Shown: positions 21,039 through 28,859 of the stretch, one piece after another
Numbering within the stretch: position 1 is the stretch's first letter
How the letters are laid out: every line of letters begins with the position of its first letter
NCBI GenBank assembly: GCA_016296485.1
Contig: JAEDJF010000006.1
Span: forward strand, 1-29,924
DNA from: Oscillospiraceae bacterium
GTDB taxonomy: Bacteria; Bacillota; Clostridia; Oscillospirales; Ruminococcaceae
Direction: 5' to 3'
Length of the DNA: 29,924 nt
The notes under the pieces: generated by a model
Told to the model about the DNA's origin: nothing
Seen by the model: only the letters and a program-made list of their open reading frames with translations
The model's database searches: none
Made by a program: the position numbers and the translations under genes

Positions 21039-22304
21039 TTATCTCATATAGTCAAACTCGATATCGAGGATACTTACGGTATCGCCCTCATTGATGCCCA
21101 TTTCCTCGAGCTTATCAATGATTCCGGAAAGGCGGAGCACCCTTTGGAAATACTGAAGGGACTCGTAGTCGTCAAGGTCCACGAAGCCGAGCGCATGGGC
21201 AAGCCAGGGCGCTTCGACGATATATACTCCGTCCTCGACGTGAATGTCGAAGTCCTGTTTGGAGGTTATTTCCTCGCGGACGGGAGTTTCCGCCTCGTAT
21301 CTTATGACGGGCGGGAGCTTCGCAAGCTCCGCCTCGACGGCGTTCATAAGCTCCTTGACGCCCTCTCCGGTGGCGGCAGAAATAAGGTAGGTCTCAAAGC
21401 CCTGCTCCTTGGCGAAGGCATTGAACTCATCTATCATTTCCTCTATTGCGGCGTCGGCTTTGTTAAGAGCTACGATTTGGGGGCGCTTCGCAAGCTCTGG
21501 GTTAAACTTTTCGAGCTCGGCGTTTATTTTTTTGTAGTCGTCGATGGGGTCCCTGTCCTCCATCGCGGAGATGTCCACTACATGAAGAATAAGGCGGCAG
21601 CGCTCGACGTGGCGCAAAAAGTCGTGACCGAGACCGACGCCCTCGGCGGCGCCCTCAATAAGTCCGGGAATGTCCGCCATTACGAAGGAGCTTCCCTCCT
21701 CAACTCTGACTACGCCGAGAACGGGCGTAAGGGTCGTGAAAGGGTAGTTGGCGATTTCGGGCTTCGCTGCGGAAACGACGGAAATAAGAGTGCTTTTTCC
21801 GACGTTCGGGAAGCCGACGAGACCGACGTCGGCAAGGAGCTTCAGCTCCAGAGTGACGTCCATCTCCTCTCCCGGATAGCCGGGTTTCGCGAATTTAGGA
21901 ATCTGGCGGGTGGGGGTGGCAAAATGGGTGTTGCCCCAGCCGCCCTTGCCGCCCCGGGCGACAACATGGGGTTCCTTGTCCGAAATATCCGCAAGGATTC
22001 GCCCGGTTTCCGCTTCGCGGATAAGAGTACCGACGGGAACTCTTATCACAAGGTCCGGGGCGGATTTTCCGGAACAGCGCTTCGCGGCGCCGGGCTTTCC
22101 GTCCTCGGCAATATAACGTTTTTTGTATTTGAAATCAATAAGGCTTGAAATGTTGGTGTCGCCGACAAAAACGATGTTTCCGCCTTTGCCGCCGTCGCCG
22201 CCGTCCGGTCCGCCGGCGTTCACGTATTTTTCGCGGTGGAACGAAACGGCGCCGTTGCCGCCGTTTCCTGCCTTTATTCTTATTTTTGCCGTATCGACAA
22301 ACAT
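21039..22304 (-). CDS. obg: GTPase Obg/CgtA
   Basis: This 421-residue essential GTPase acts in 50S ribosome assembly and the stress response. The glycine-rich Obg fold spans residues 1-157 (GNGGNGAVSFHREKYVNAGGPDGGDGG). The G domain has GFPNVGKST, ADIPGLIEGAAEG and ALNKAD. A C-terminal OCT domain (about 345-421) is typical of Firmicutes Obg. CGGAGG lies upstream of the ATG. It follows rplU-prp-rpmA, the common order, but a terminator (22387-22416) lies between, and a GC-rich hairpin (22334-22366) sits in its own leader region. Confidence 0.97.
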   Translation of the reverse strand: MFVDTAKIRIKAGNGGNGAVSFHREKYVNAGGPDGGDGGKGGNIVFVGDTNISSLIDFKYKKRYIAEDGKPGAAKRCSGKSAPDLVIRVPVGTLIREAETGRILADISDKEPHVVARGGKGGWGNTHFATPTRQIPKFAKPGYPGEEMDVTLELKLLADVGLVGFPNVGKSTLISVVSAAKPEIANYPFTTLTPVLGVVRVEEGSSFVMADIPGLIEGAAEGVGLGHDFLRHVERCRLILHVVDISAMEDRDPIDDYKKINAELEKFNPELAKRPQIVALNKADAAIEEMIDEFNAFAKEQGFETYLISAATGEGVKELMNAVEAELAKLPPVIRYEAETPVREEITSKQDFDIHVEDGVYIVEAPWLAHALGFVDLDDYESLQYFQRVLRLSGIIDKLEEMGINEGDTVSILDIEFDYMR

Positions 22305-22333
22305 TGATTTACCTCCGTTTTTTGGGTAGTATT

Positions 22334-22366
22334 ATGCCCTTTTGCCGCCCGCCTATCCAGGCGGCG
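22334..22366 (-). other. GC-rich hairpin upstream of obg
   Basis: TTTGCCGCC pairs with GGCGGCAAA, with a bulge and a CTGGATAG loop region. No T tract follows on the minus strand, so it is not an ordinary terminator. It may be a leader structure or a transcription pause site. Confidence 0.45.
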
Positions 22367-22386
22367 GCAAATATTCTTTAGAAAAC

Positions 22387-22416
22387 AAAAAGGGACGGAT
22401 CACGCCGTCCCTTTTT
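22387..22416 (-). terminator. Terminator after rpmA
   Basis: A 12-bp stem (AAAAAGGGACGG, loop ATCACG, complement) with T tracts on both sides, 11 bp past the rpmA stop. It ends the rplU-prp-rpmA operon. Confidence 0.92.
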
Positions 22417-22427
22417 TTAGCAAGCAA

Positions 22428-22712
22428 TTACTGCTCAACAGGATATACGCTTACCTTTTTGCGGTCGGCGCCAAGGCGCTCGAATCTTACAACACCGTCG
22501 GAAAGAGCGTAAAGGGTGTCATCGGAACCTTTGCCGACGTTTGCGCCGGGATGAATGTGAGTTCCGCGCTGTCTTACAAGAATGTTTCCTGCAAGAACAA
22601 ACTGGCCGTCCGCTCTTTTGGCGCCAAGGCGCTTGGATTCGGAATCGCGGCCGTTTTTGGTGGAGCCCATACCTTTTTTATGGGCGAAGAACTGCATACT
22701 GATTCTAAGCAT
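22428..22712 (-). CDS. rpmA: 50S ribosomal protein L27
   Basis: This 94-residue L27 protein reaches toward the peptidyl transferase centre. It has the Firmicutes N-terminal extension MLRISMQFF followed by AHKKGMGSTKNGRDSESKRLG. In S. aureus that extension is removed by Prp after the second Phe, and the same site is visible here. The core GQFVLAGNILVRQRGT and HPGANVGKG are standard. GGAGG precedes the ATG at 22712. It lies 4 bp past the prp stop. Confidence 0.98.
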   Translation of the reverse strand: MLRISMQFFAHKKGMGSTKNGRDSESKRLGAKRADGQFVLAGNILVRQRGTHIHPGANVGKGSDDTLYALSDGVVRFERLGADRKKVSVYPVEQ

Positions 22713-22716
22713 GTTA

Positions 22717-23034
22717 TTATACCTCCGTAATTATAAGGTTGATGGTCTTCGGGAAATCCTCGGAAAGGTTGTGAAGCTGAAGTCTTAAAGCCGAAACAAA
22801 GTGCCAGGCGGCAGGTCTCGGGCTCGGAGGGAGGATACACTCGATGGTGTCCTCATAAACGTTGACCTCGCAGTTTATCTTCACAACTTCGGTTATTCCG
22901 TTTATTGCCATTTGCACGGCTGAACTTACCGAAGCGCATACAATGTCTTTTCCGCTTTCAGCATAGCCCGCATGTCCGCTTATTACGAACTTCACAGGCT
23001 CTCCTTTTTTATAAAAGAACTCCGCGCGGATCAT
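22717..23034 (-). CDS. prp: Ribosomal-processing cysteine protease Prp
   Basis: This 105-residue cysteine protease removes the N-terminal extension of L27. The catalytic pair is His21 in SGHAGYAE and Cys33 in DIVCASVSS. The rest of the fold matches the YsxB/Prp family. It lies between rplU and rpmA, the conserved position. The start at 23034 is 5 bp past the rplU stop, with only a weak AAGG upstream, so expression probably depends on coupling. Confidence 0.95.
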   Translation of the reverse strand: MIRAEFFYKKGEPVKFVISGHAGYAESGKDIVCASVSSAVQMAINGITEVVKINCEVNVYEDTIECILPPSPRPAAWHFVSALRLQLHNLSEDFPKTINLIITEV

Positions 23035-23039
23035 CTTAA

Positions 23040-23348
23040 TTAGCCTTCAATAGCCTCAACAACAAGTTTGGTATAGGGCTGACGATGACCGAGAGCGCGT
23101 TTGCTGCCCTTTTTGGAACGATAAGTGAAAACGTGGATTTTCTTGCCTTTGCCGTTTTTAACGACTTTTGCGGTGACTTTTGCGCCTTCAACATAAGGTG
23201 CGCCCACTTTGAGGCTTTCGCCGCCGAGAACAAGAACCTTATCGAGGGTAACTTCTTCGCCTTCGTTGGCTTCGAGTTTTTCAACGTAAATAGTATCGTT
23301 AGCTTCTACACGGTACTGTTTTCCGCCGGTTTCGATTACTGCGTACAT
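23040..23348 (-). CDS. rplU: 50S ribosomal protein L21
   Basis: This 102-residue L21 begins MYAVIETGGKQYRVEANDTI and includes KKIHVFTYRSKKGSKRALGHRQPYT, the RNA-binding end segment of the family. It is the first gene of the rplU-prp-rpmA operon, preceded by an L21 leader RNA and a perfect consensus promoter. AAGAAGGAA lies upstream of the ATG. Confidence 0.98.
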   Translation of the reverse strand: MYAVIETGGKQYRVEANDTIYVEKLEANEGEEVTLDKVLVLGGESLKVGAPYVEGAKVTAKVVKNGKGKKIHVFTYRSKKGSKRALGHRQPYTKLVVEAIEG

Positions 23349-23432
23349 AATATTCCTTCTTTATATAAGTCTCGCTGCGTGTGGCGGCGGCCTTAAAAAA
23401 GGACGCACTTCTAAAGCCAGGTGCATGCGGCA
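23349..23432 (-). ncRNA. L21 ribosomal-protein leader
   Basis: The minus-strand leader between the rplU promoter and its ATG carries blocks typical of the L21 leader of low-GC Gram-positives: GCATGCACC, TTTAGAAGTGCGTCC, a CCTT/AAGG hairpin, and ACGCAGCGAGACTTATA close to the ribosome site. TGCGT and ACGCA can pair around the hairpin. Such leaders are thought to let ribosomal protein feed back on its operon. Confidence 0.75.
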
Positions 23433-23438
23433 AAAAAG

Positions 23439-23467
23439 ATTATAACATTTTGTATATGCCTTGTCAA
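23439..23467 (-). promoter_or_regulatory. Promoter of rplU-prp-rpmA
   Basis: TTGACA (23462-23467) and TATAAT (23439-23444) with 17 bp, a perfect consensus. The TGA stop codon of folD lies inside the TTGACA box. Confidence 0.93.
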
Positions 23468-24321
23468 TAGGTTTTTTGGCTTATTTCCGCCGCTTTTACG
23501 GTATTTTTCATCAGCATTGCGACGGTCATCGGACCTACGCCGCCGGGAACAGGAGTTATATAGCTCGCCTTCGGCTCGACGGCGGCAAAATCAACGTCGC
23601 CGCAAATCTTTCCGTCGGCGTTCCGGTTGATGCCGACGTCGATGACGACGGCGCCGTCCTTCACCATATCGGCGGTCACGAAGCCCGCCTTGCCCACGGC
23701 GGAAACGAGAATATCCGCACGGCGGGTGTGCTCCGCAAGATTCCGGGTCTTACTATGGCAGATTGTCACGGTGCCGCCGCTGTGAAGGAGCATCATCGCC
23801 ATGGGCTTTCCGACTATGTCGCTTCTTCCGATTACGACGCACTCCTTGCCGGAAATATCAATATCATAGCGGCGAAGCAGCTCCATTACTCCCGCAGGAG
23901 TACAGGGCAAAAAGCGGTAGTCCCCGCGCATAATATGCCCCACGTTGTCCGGGTGGAACGCGTCCACGTCCTTTTCCGGGGGGATGCATTTAAGGGCTTT
24001 TACCGGGTCAAGACCTTTAGGAAGAGGCATCTGGAGAAGTATTCCGTCTATGTCCCGGCGTTCAGCAAGGGAATTTATTATATATTCAAGGCTCTCCTGG
24101 CTCACGTTTTCGCCGAGGGTATAGATTTCGCTCAATATCCCCACGTCCTCACAGGCGCGCTGTTTATTGCGGACGTAAATCTGCGACGCGGGGTCCTCCC
24201 CCACTAGTATCACGGCGAGGGCGGGTCTTTTTTTGCGCTCCTTCGCCATTGTTTCAACCTCTTCCCGAAGCTCCGCGCGGACCTTTGCCGCAACGTCCTT
24301 GCCGTCAATTAGAATCGCCAT
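23464..24321 (-). CDS. folD: Bifunctional methylenetetrahydrofolate dehydrogenase/cyclohydrolase
   Basis: This 285-residue FolD interconverts 5,10-methylene- and 10-formyl-tetrahydrofolate for one-carbon metabolism. The catalytic Tyr49 and Lys53 are in the YVRNK segment. The NADP-binding region has VVIGRSDIVGKPMAMML, and the C-terminal signature TPVPGGVGPMTVAML is intact. GGGAG precedes the ATG. It lies 23 bp past lgt. No terminator follows before the rplU promoter, so some folD transcripts may run into rplU. Confidence 0.97.
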   Translation of the reverse strand: MAILIDGKDVAAKVRAELREEVETMAKERKKRPALAVILVGEDPASQIYVRNKQRACEDVGILSEIYTLGENVSQESLEYIINSLAERRDIDGILLQMPLPKGLDPVKALKCIPPEKDVDAFHPDNVGHIMRGDYRFLPCTPAGVMELLRRYDIDISGKECVVIGRSDIVGKPMAMMLLHSGGTVTICHSKTRNLAEHTRRADILVSAVGKAGFVTADMVKDGAVVIDVGINRNADGKICGDVDFAAVEPKASYITPVPGGVGPMTVAMLMKNTVKAAEISQKTY

Positions 24322-24344
24322 AAAGCTCGTCTCCCTTTTGCTGA

Positions 24345-25370
24345 TTATTCTTCGGAGTTTTCCTCTGCGCCGGATTCTTCTTTTGTCTCTTCTTCGGGAG
24401 CGCCGCTCTCGTCTTTTTCAGATTCGGCTTCGGGTTCCTCTTTGGGAGCGTTTTTCTTGTAATCCCATTTGCCCTCCGCCTGGAGCTTTCCGGTTTCGGT
24501 GTCGCGCCAGAGCATCATATACGACGGGTCATTCGTGCGCTTGATTTTTGAGCGGATAACGAGCCAGAGGATAAGAGCGCCCGCCGCCATAAGCCCGCCG
24601 AGAAGCTGGGATACGCGGAAGCTGCCGAGCATAAGGCTGTCGGTGCGAAGCCCCTCGATGAGCATTCTTCCGAAGCCGTTCCAGCCGATATAGAAAAGGG
24701 TCATTTCGCCGTCGAAGCGGCGTTTTTTCATAAGGAAAAGATACGCAGCAAAGCCGATAGCGCACCAGAGGGATTCATAGAAGAAGGTCGGGTGAACCGG
24801 GACCAGCGGGTCCATAGCGAAGCCCATTTCCTCGGAGGAATGGGTGAGGATATAGCCGACGATATTGTCTCCGGTCATGCCCCAGGGAAGCGTTGTGTTG
24901 CAGCCGAAGCACTCGCCGTTCACGAAGTTGCCCCAGCGCCCGACGCCCTGACCGATGAGGACGGCGGCGGCGGCAATATCCATAAAGGGCCAGAAAGGAA
25001 GTTTTCTTATCTTACAGCCGAGCCAGATTCCGATAATTCCGCCGATGACGCCGCCGTAAAAGCCGAGACCGCCGCCGCGGATATTGAAAATCTCCGCAAG
25101 GTTTCCGGCGTAGTTTTCCCATTGGAAAGCCACAAAATAGAGCCTTGCGCCGACGATTCCGAAAATCATCGCGAAGAAAATAACGTCAATCGCGCGGTCG
25201 CCGTCAATGCCGAATTTCTTTACGTTTTTAAATACGAACCAAAGTGCAAGGCAAAAGCCCGTTGCGATAATGATTGCGTACCAATAGATGTCGATGCTCC
25301 CGATGCTGAATGCCACGCGGTTTATCTCAAACTCGAGACCGAGACCGGGAAAACTTACGGTATGGGTCAT
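24345..25370 (-). CDS. lgt: Prolipoprotein diacylglyceryl transferase
   Basis: This 341-residue membrane enzyme transfers diacylglyceryl from phosphatidylglycerol to the lipobox Cys of prolipoproteins. About seven membrane helices are present. The family signature GQGVGRWGNFVNGE, the RGGGLGFYGGVIGG loop and the PTFFYESLW segment are intact. A C-terminal tail of about 70 residues (after residue 270) is very Glu/Lys-rich and disordered, longer than in the usual 260-280-residue proteins. AAAAAGGGGG precedes the ATG. Confidence 0.96.
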   Translation of the reverse strand: MTHTVSFPGLGLEFEINRVAFSIGSIDIYWYAIIIATGFCLALWFVFKNVKKFGIDGDRAIDVIFFAMIFGIVGARLYFVAFQWENYAGNLAEIFNIRGGGLGFYGGVIGGIIGIWLGCKIRKLPFWPFMDIAAAAVLIGQGVGRWGNFVNGECFGCNTTLPWGMTGDNIVGYILTHSSEEMGFAMDPLVPVHPTFFYESLWCAIGFAAYLFLMKKRRFDGEMTLFYIGWNGFGRMLIEGLRTDSLMLGSFRVSQLLGGLMAAGALILWLVIRSKIKRTNDPSYMMLWRDTETGKLQAEGKWDYKKNAPKEEPEAESEKDESGAPEEETKEESGAEENSEE

Positions 25371-25385
25371 AAAATATCCCCCTTT

Positions 25386-26663
25386 TTAAGGTCTTATTAC
25401 CGAAAGAGCGGAATTTTCCGCGCAATAGGTGTTTCTTATTCTTTCAAGCACGGTTTCCGGGGTGGCGGTTGCCGCAGCTTCTATCATTTCATACATATCG
25501 ACGCCCGGGAAATATCCGTTAAAGAGGGTCGTCGTCACGCCCTCGACCCTTTCGGTCGCCCTAAGGTAGCGCCCGTAAACGGATTTTTGAGCACACTCGA
25601 AAACGTCCTCGGGTATTCCGTGCTCAAGGGCTTCGGCGAAGCCCGCTTTTACTTTTTCATATACCTTTTCCGGCTCCCTCGATTCGCCGGAAACCAGAAG
25701 AGTTATATAGTTCCTACCACAGAAAACCTCGCTTCCGAAGGTGGCGTTGATTGCTCCCTCGTCGTAAAGCCCGCGGTAAAGGTCGGTATAGTCGTCGAAA
25801 AGCGCCTCAAGGAAGATTTCGTCAAGGACGCTTCCCTTGTAGTTTTCCGCTTCGGTACCGGTTTTGCCCTTGAAGCCGACGGTAAACATCGGAACGGAGA
25901 CCGGAAGGTGCTGTTCGACGAAATTCGTCACAACTTCCTCCGGCTCGCCGCAGTCTCCCCTTTCGAGGAAGAAGGGCTCCGCCGGTTTGAGCACGGAGTC
26001 CGCGACCTTGAGCACGTCGTCGATTTCAAAGTTTCCGGCGACGGCAAGGACCATATTGTGAAGGTTATAAAAAGTGTTGTAGCAGTCGTAAAGGAGGTCG
26101 GCGGTGATTTGCGCGATGGACTCCTTCGTTCCTGCAATATCTATTTTTACCGGGTTTTTGTGGTAAATTGCGCCGAGAAGGTTAAAAAGCACCCTCCAGT
26201 CCGGGGAATCGTCGTACATTCTTATTTCCTGACCGATTATGCCCTGCTCTTTGGCGACGGTCTCGGCGGTAAAATAGGGGTGGGTAACGAAGTCGAGCAG
26301 AATTTCAAGGCTCTCCTTGAAATTCTGGGAGCAGGTGAAAAGATAGGAGGTGCGGTCAAAGGAGGTGAAAGCGTTGGCGTTGGCGCCGGTTTTGGCGTAG
26401 CGGTCGAAGGCGGAGCACTCCTCGCTCTCAAAGAGCTTATGCTCAAGGTAATGGGCTATGCCCTCCGGGAGCTTTTTGAACTCGCCCTTCTCGTCGGTTT
26501 TGATAAAGGTATCGACGGAGCCGTACGCCGTTCCGAACATTGCGTAGCTGGTGGTGAAGCCCTCCATAGGCGCAAGGAGCATTGTAAGCCCGGAGGAATG
26601 TTTCACTTTATAGTAACAGCTTCCGAGACGCTCGTTTTCGATTTTTTCGACGGTGGTGTTCAT
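25386..26663 (-). CDS. M16-family metalloprotease, catalytic (YmfH-like)
   Basis: This 425-residue insulinase-type peptidase has the inverted zinc motif HYLEH at residues 71-75 and a downstream EIRMYDD block supplying the third ligand, so it should be active. A second, non-catalytic M16 domain follows. It resembles YmfH of Bacillus. The ATG at 26663 overlaps the stop of the partner gene by 4 nt, and AAGGAGG lies upstream. It probably forms a heterodimer with the non-catalytic subunit. The substrate is unknown. Confidence 0.93.
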   Translation of the reverse strand: MNTTVEKIENERLGSCYYKVKHSSGLTMLLAPMEGFTTSYAMFGTAYGSVDTFIKTDEKGEFKKLPEGIAHYLEHKLFESEECSAFDRYAKTGANANAFTSFDRTSYLFTCSQNFKESLEILLDFVTHPYFTAETVAKEQGIIGQEIRMYDDSPDWRVLFNLLGAIYHKNPVKIDIAGTKESIAQITADLLYDCYNTFYNLHNMVLAVAGNFEIDDVLKVADSVLKPAEPFFLERGDCGEPEEVVTNFVEQHLPVSVPMFTVGFKGKTGTEAENYKGSVLDEIFLEALFDDYTDLYRGLYDEGAINATFGSEVFCGRNYITLLVSGESREPEKVYEKVKAGFAEALEHGIPEDVFECAQKSVYGRYLRATERVEGVTTTLFNGYFPGVDMYEMIEAAATATPETVLERIRNTYCAENSALSVIRP

Positions 26664-27940
26664 TCTTTTTCGCCTCCTTTAAGGAAAAATACGGTTGTGA
26701 GCTTCGCTTTGTTTGCAATGGCGATAATCTCTTCACGGGTGATTTCGTCAATGGCGGCGGCGTCCTCCTCCGGGGTCACGATGAGCCCGTCGAGGATTCC
26801 GGTCATATACCAGCTTTCCACCGCGCCGAGGGAATCGCCCACGGAGCCGAGGCTGTTCTTGATAATAAGTTTCGTTTGCGCAAGCTCGACGTCGGTAAAA
26901 TCGCCGGATTTTACCGCTTCGAGCTGGTTAAGTATCTCCGCCTGGGCGGCATCTCTGCTCTCGAACTCGATTCCGCTGTCAACGAGCATTACGCCGGTGG
27001 CACGCTCAAAGTGAGATAGAACGTAGTAGCAAAGGCTCAGCTTTTCGCGGACGTTCATAAAGAGCTTCGAGAAGGGCGTTCCGCCGTAGAGAGCGGAGAA
27101 AACCCTTGCGGCGTTCTTTTCGCGCTCCGTTTCGGGAGCGCCCATTCTGAACGCCATTACGAGCTTGCCCTGGACAATGTCCATTTTCTCCTCCGCCTCT
27201 TTATACTCGGAGTAGGGAACGATCGGCGCGCGCTCGAAGGAAGCGGGCTCCCGCTCGGATTCTGCAAGGCGCTTTGCGAAAACCTTTTCGGCGGTTTCGG
27301 GCTCGCCGGGACCGGTGAACATTATCTCAATGCGGGCGGTTTTAACAAGCTCCCGCCAGGCGGCGGAAAGCTGCTCCCCGGTTATTTTCTCGGCGTCCTC
27401 GACGTAGCCGTAGCGGCAAATTCCGAAGGGCTCGCCCTCGAAAATCATACCGGAGGTTTTCTTTATTGCATAAACGCGCTTGTCGTTGAGGTCGCTGTTA
27501 ATGGTGTCGATAAGGTAGCTGCGCTCGAGTTCAAGGTCCTTTTCCGGGAAAAGCCCGTTTTCGTCGAGGTTCGGGTCAAAAATTAGGTCGCAAAGGAGCT
27601 TTGCCGCCTGTTCGGTCATTTTGTCCCCGCCGATGGCGAAGCGGTCGTCGATAAACTGGAGCGAAAGCTCGATTATCTGAAGGTCCGCCTGTTTCGAGAC
27701 GTCAGCGTCGAGAATAGCGCCGTACATTTTAGCGAGCTTCTTGTTGAGCTCGGTGAAATCCGGGCAGGACTTGCAGCCCTTGCGGAGCACGAAGGGCACG
27801 AGGGCGTTGACGGTTACGCTCTCCCTTTTGAGCGAAGTCACAAGGCAGACCGTTATCCTGTCGGACTTGAATTTTGTCTCCTTTATGGAGCTCAGATAGG
27901 CGTTTTTGCCTATCTCTTTTCTTACGAGTGTTTCTGACAT
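26660..27940 (-). CDS. M16-family protein lacking the zinc motif (YmfF-like)
   Basis: This 426-residue M16-type protein has the fold-typical segments LAKMYGAILDADVSKQADLQIIELSLQ and RVFSALYGGTPFSKLFMNVREKLSLCYYV, the latter matching the R/Y substrate-binding region of M16 subunits. It has no HxxEH motif where the zinc site would be (the region reads VLRKGCKSCPDFTELNKKLAKMYG). It is therefore the non-catalytic partner, as YmfF in Bacillus. It is followed, with 4-nt overlap, by the catalytic subunit. Confidence 0.92.
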   Translation of the reverse strand: MSETLVRKEIGKNAYLSSIKETKFKSDRITVCLVTSLKRESVTVNALVPFVLRKGCKSCPDFTELNKKLAKMYGAILDADVSKQADLQIIELSLQFIDDRFAIGGDKMTEQAAKLLCDLIFDPNLDENGLFPEKDLELERSYLIDTINSDLNDKRVYAIKKTSGMIFEGEPFGICRYGYVEDAEKITGEQLSAAWRELVKTARIEIMFTGPGEPETAEKVFAKRLAESEREPASFERAPIVPYSEYKEAEEKMDIVQGKLVMAFRMGAPETEREKNAARVFSALYGGTPFSKLFMNVREKLSLCYYVLSHFERATGVMLVDSGIEFESRDAAQAEILNQLEAVKSGDFTDVELAQTKLIIKNSLGSVGDSLGAVESWYMTGILDGLIVTPEEDAAAIDEITREEIIAIANKAKLTTVFFLKGGEKE

Positions 27941-27972
27941 TTCAATCTCCTTTTATAAAAAAGCCGAAGCTT

Positions 27973-28836
27973 TCATTTTACGTGGACGTCAAGCTGGTTG
28001 AACGGGAACTCTATTCCCCTGCTGTCAAAGGCGAATTTTACTTTTTCGTTGAGGATTCCGAGAAGACTATCGTACTCGTCCCATTTTACGTAAACCTTAC
28101 AGATTATATCGACGGAGCTCTCCCCGAGGGTAATTACCATCACGACGGGCTCCGGCTCCTTTTCGGCGAGGGGCTCCGCTTCAAGCACCTCGCGTATCGT
28201 CCTTTTGGCAAGGGCGATGTCTGCGCTGTACGAAACGGAAAAGGTTAGGTCGAGCCTTCTGAGACCCCTTTTGCTGTAATTTATAAGGGTATTTCCGGTG
28301 ACAATGCTGTTCGGGATTATTACCTCCCGGTTGTCAAAGGTTTTAAGCCTTGTGTGGATAAGACCGACGGAGGAGACGTAGCCCTTAACTTCCTCGGAGG
28401 GAATTTCAACGAGGTCGCCCTCTATAAAGGGCTTGGAAAGGAGGATTATAACTCCGCTCGCGAAGAGCGCAAGGCTGTCCTTAATCGCAAGGGAAAAGGC
28501 GAGAGCAAAGGCGCTGAAAAGCGCGAGCACGGAGTTCGTCGGAATATCGAGCACGGAAGCCGCGATGAGCACCACGTTAAAATAGAGCACAAACCTTATT
28601 ATCGTTTTGAGCATCTTCGTGGAGGCTCCGACGGCTCCCCTTTTTACAAGAGCGTTTTGGAGCGCGTTGGACAGCCATTTTACCAAAATCCAGCCGAAAA
28701 TTAGGATTGCCGCAGCAATCAGCATTTCAAGCCCGAATTTTTCCCATATTTCACCGAAGTTCATTCCTTCGGTTCTTTCTGATATTACTTGAAAAGCGTC
28801 CTCGGTCTCCGAAGCTGTCAAGAGAACAGGTTTCAA
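27973..28836 (-). CDS. Small-conductance mechanosensitive channel (MscS family)
   Basis: This 287-residue MscS-type channel has three membrane helices (about residues 34-52, 77-95 and 100-130). The pore helix is Ala/Gly-poor (SAFALAFSLAIKDSLALFASGVIILLSKPF) but keeps the conserved stretch IKDSLALFASG. The beta domain (VEIPSEEVKGYVSSVGLIHTRLKTFDNREVIIPNS) is typical. It starts with TTG at 28836, with AAAGGGGG upstream. It lies 23 bp past pcrA. A separate MscL channel lies at 12331-12789. Confidence 0.95.
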   Translation of the reverse strand: MKPVLLTASETEDAFQVISERTEGMNFGEIWEKFGLEMLIAAAILIFGWILVKWLSNALQNALVKRGAVGASTKMLKTIIRFVLYFNVVLIAASVLDIPTNSVLALFSAFALAFSLAIKDSLALFASGVIILLSKPFIEGDLVEIPSEEVKGYVSSVGLIHTRLKTFDNREVIIPNSIVTGNTLINYSKRGLRRLDLTFSVSYSADIALAKRTIREVLEAEPLAEKEPEPVVMVITLGESSVDIICKVYVKWDEYDSLLGILNEKVKFAFDSRGIEFPFNQLDVHVK

Positions 28837-28859
28837 AAATAAGCCCCCTTTGCGTTAAA

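Noticed and set aside
21144..22148. A 334-codon plus-strand open frame
   Set aside because: It lies entirely within obg in antisense, with no ribosome site or family resemblance.
24792..27014. A very long open frame (740 codons) on the plus strand across the M16 genes and lgt
   Set aside because: It is antisense to lgt and both M16 genes, whose domains and motifs are clear. Its translation is low-complexity and matches nothing.
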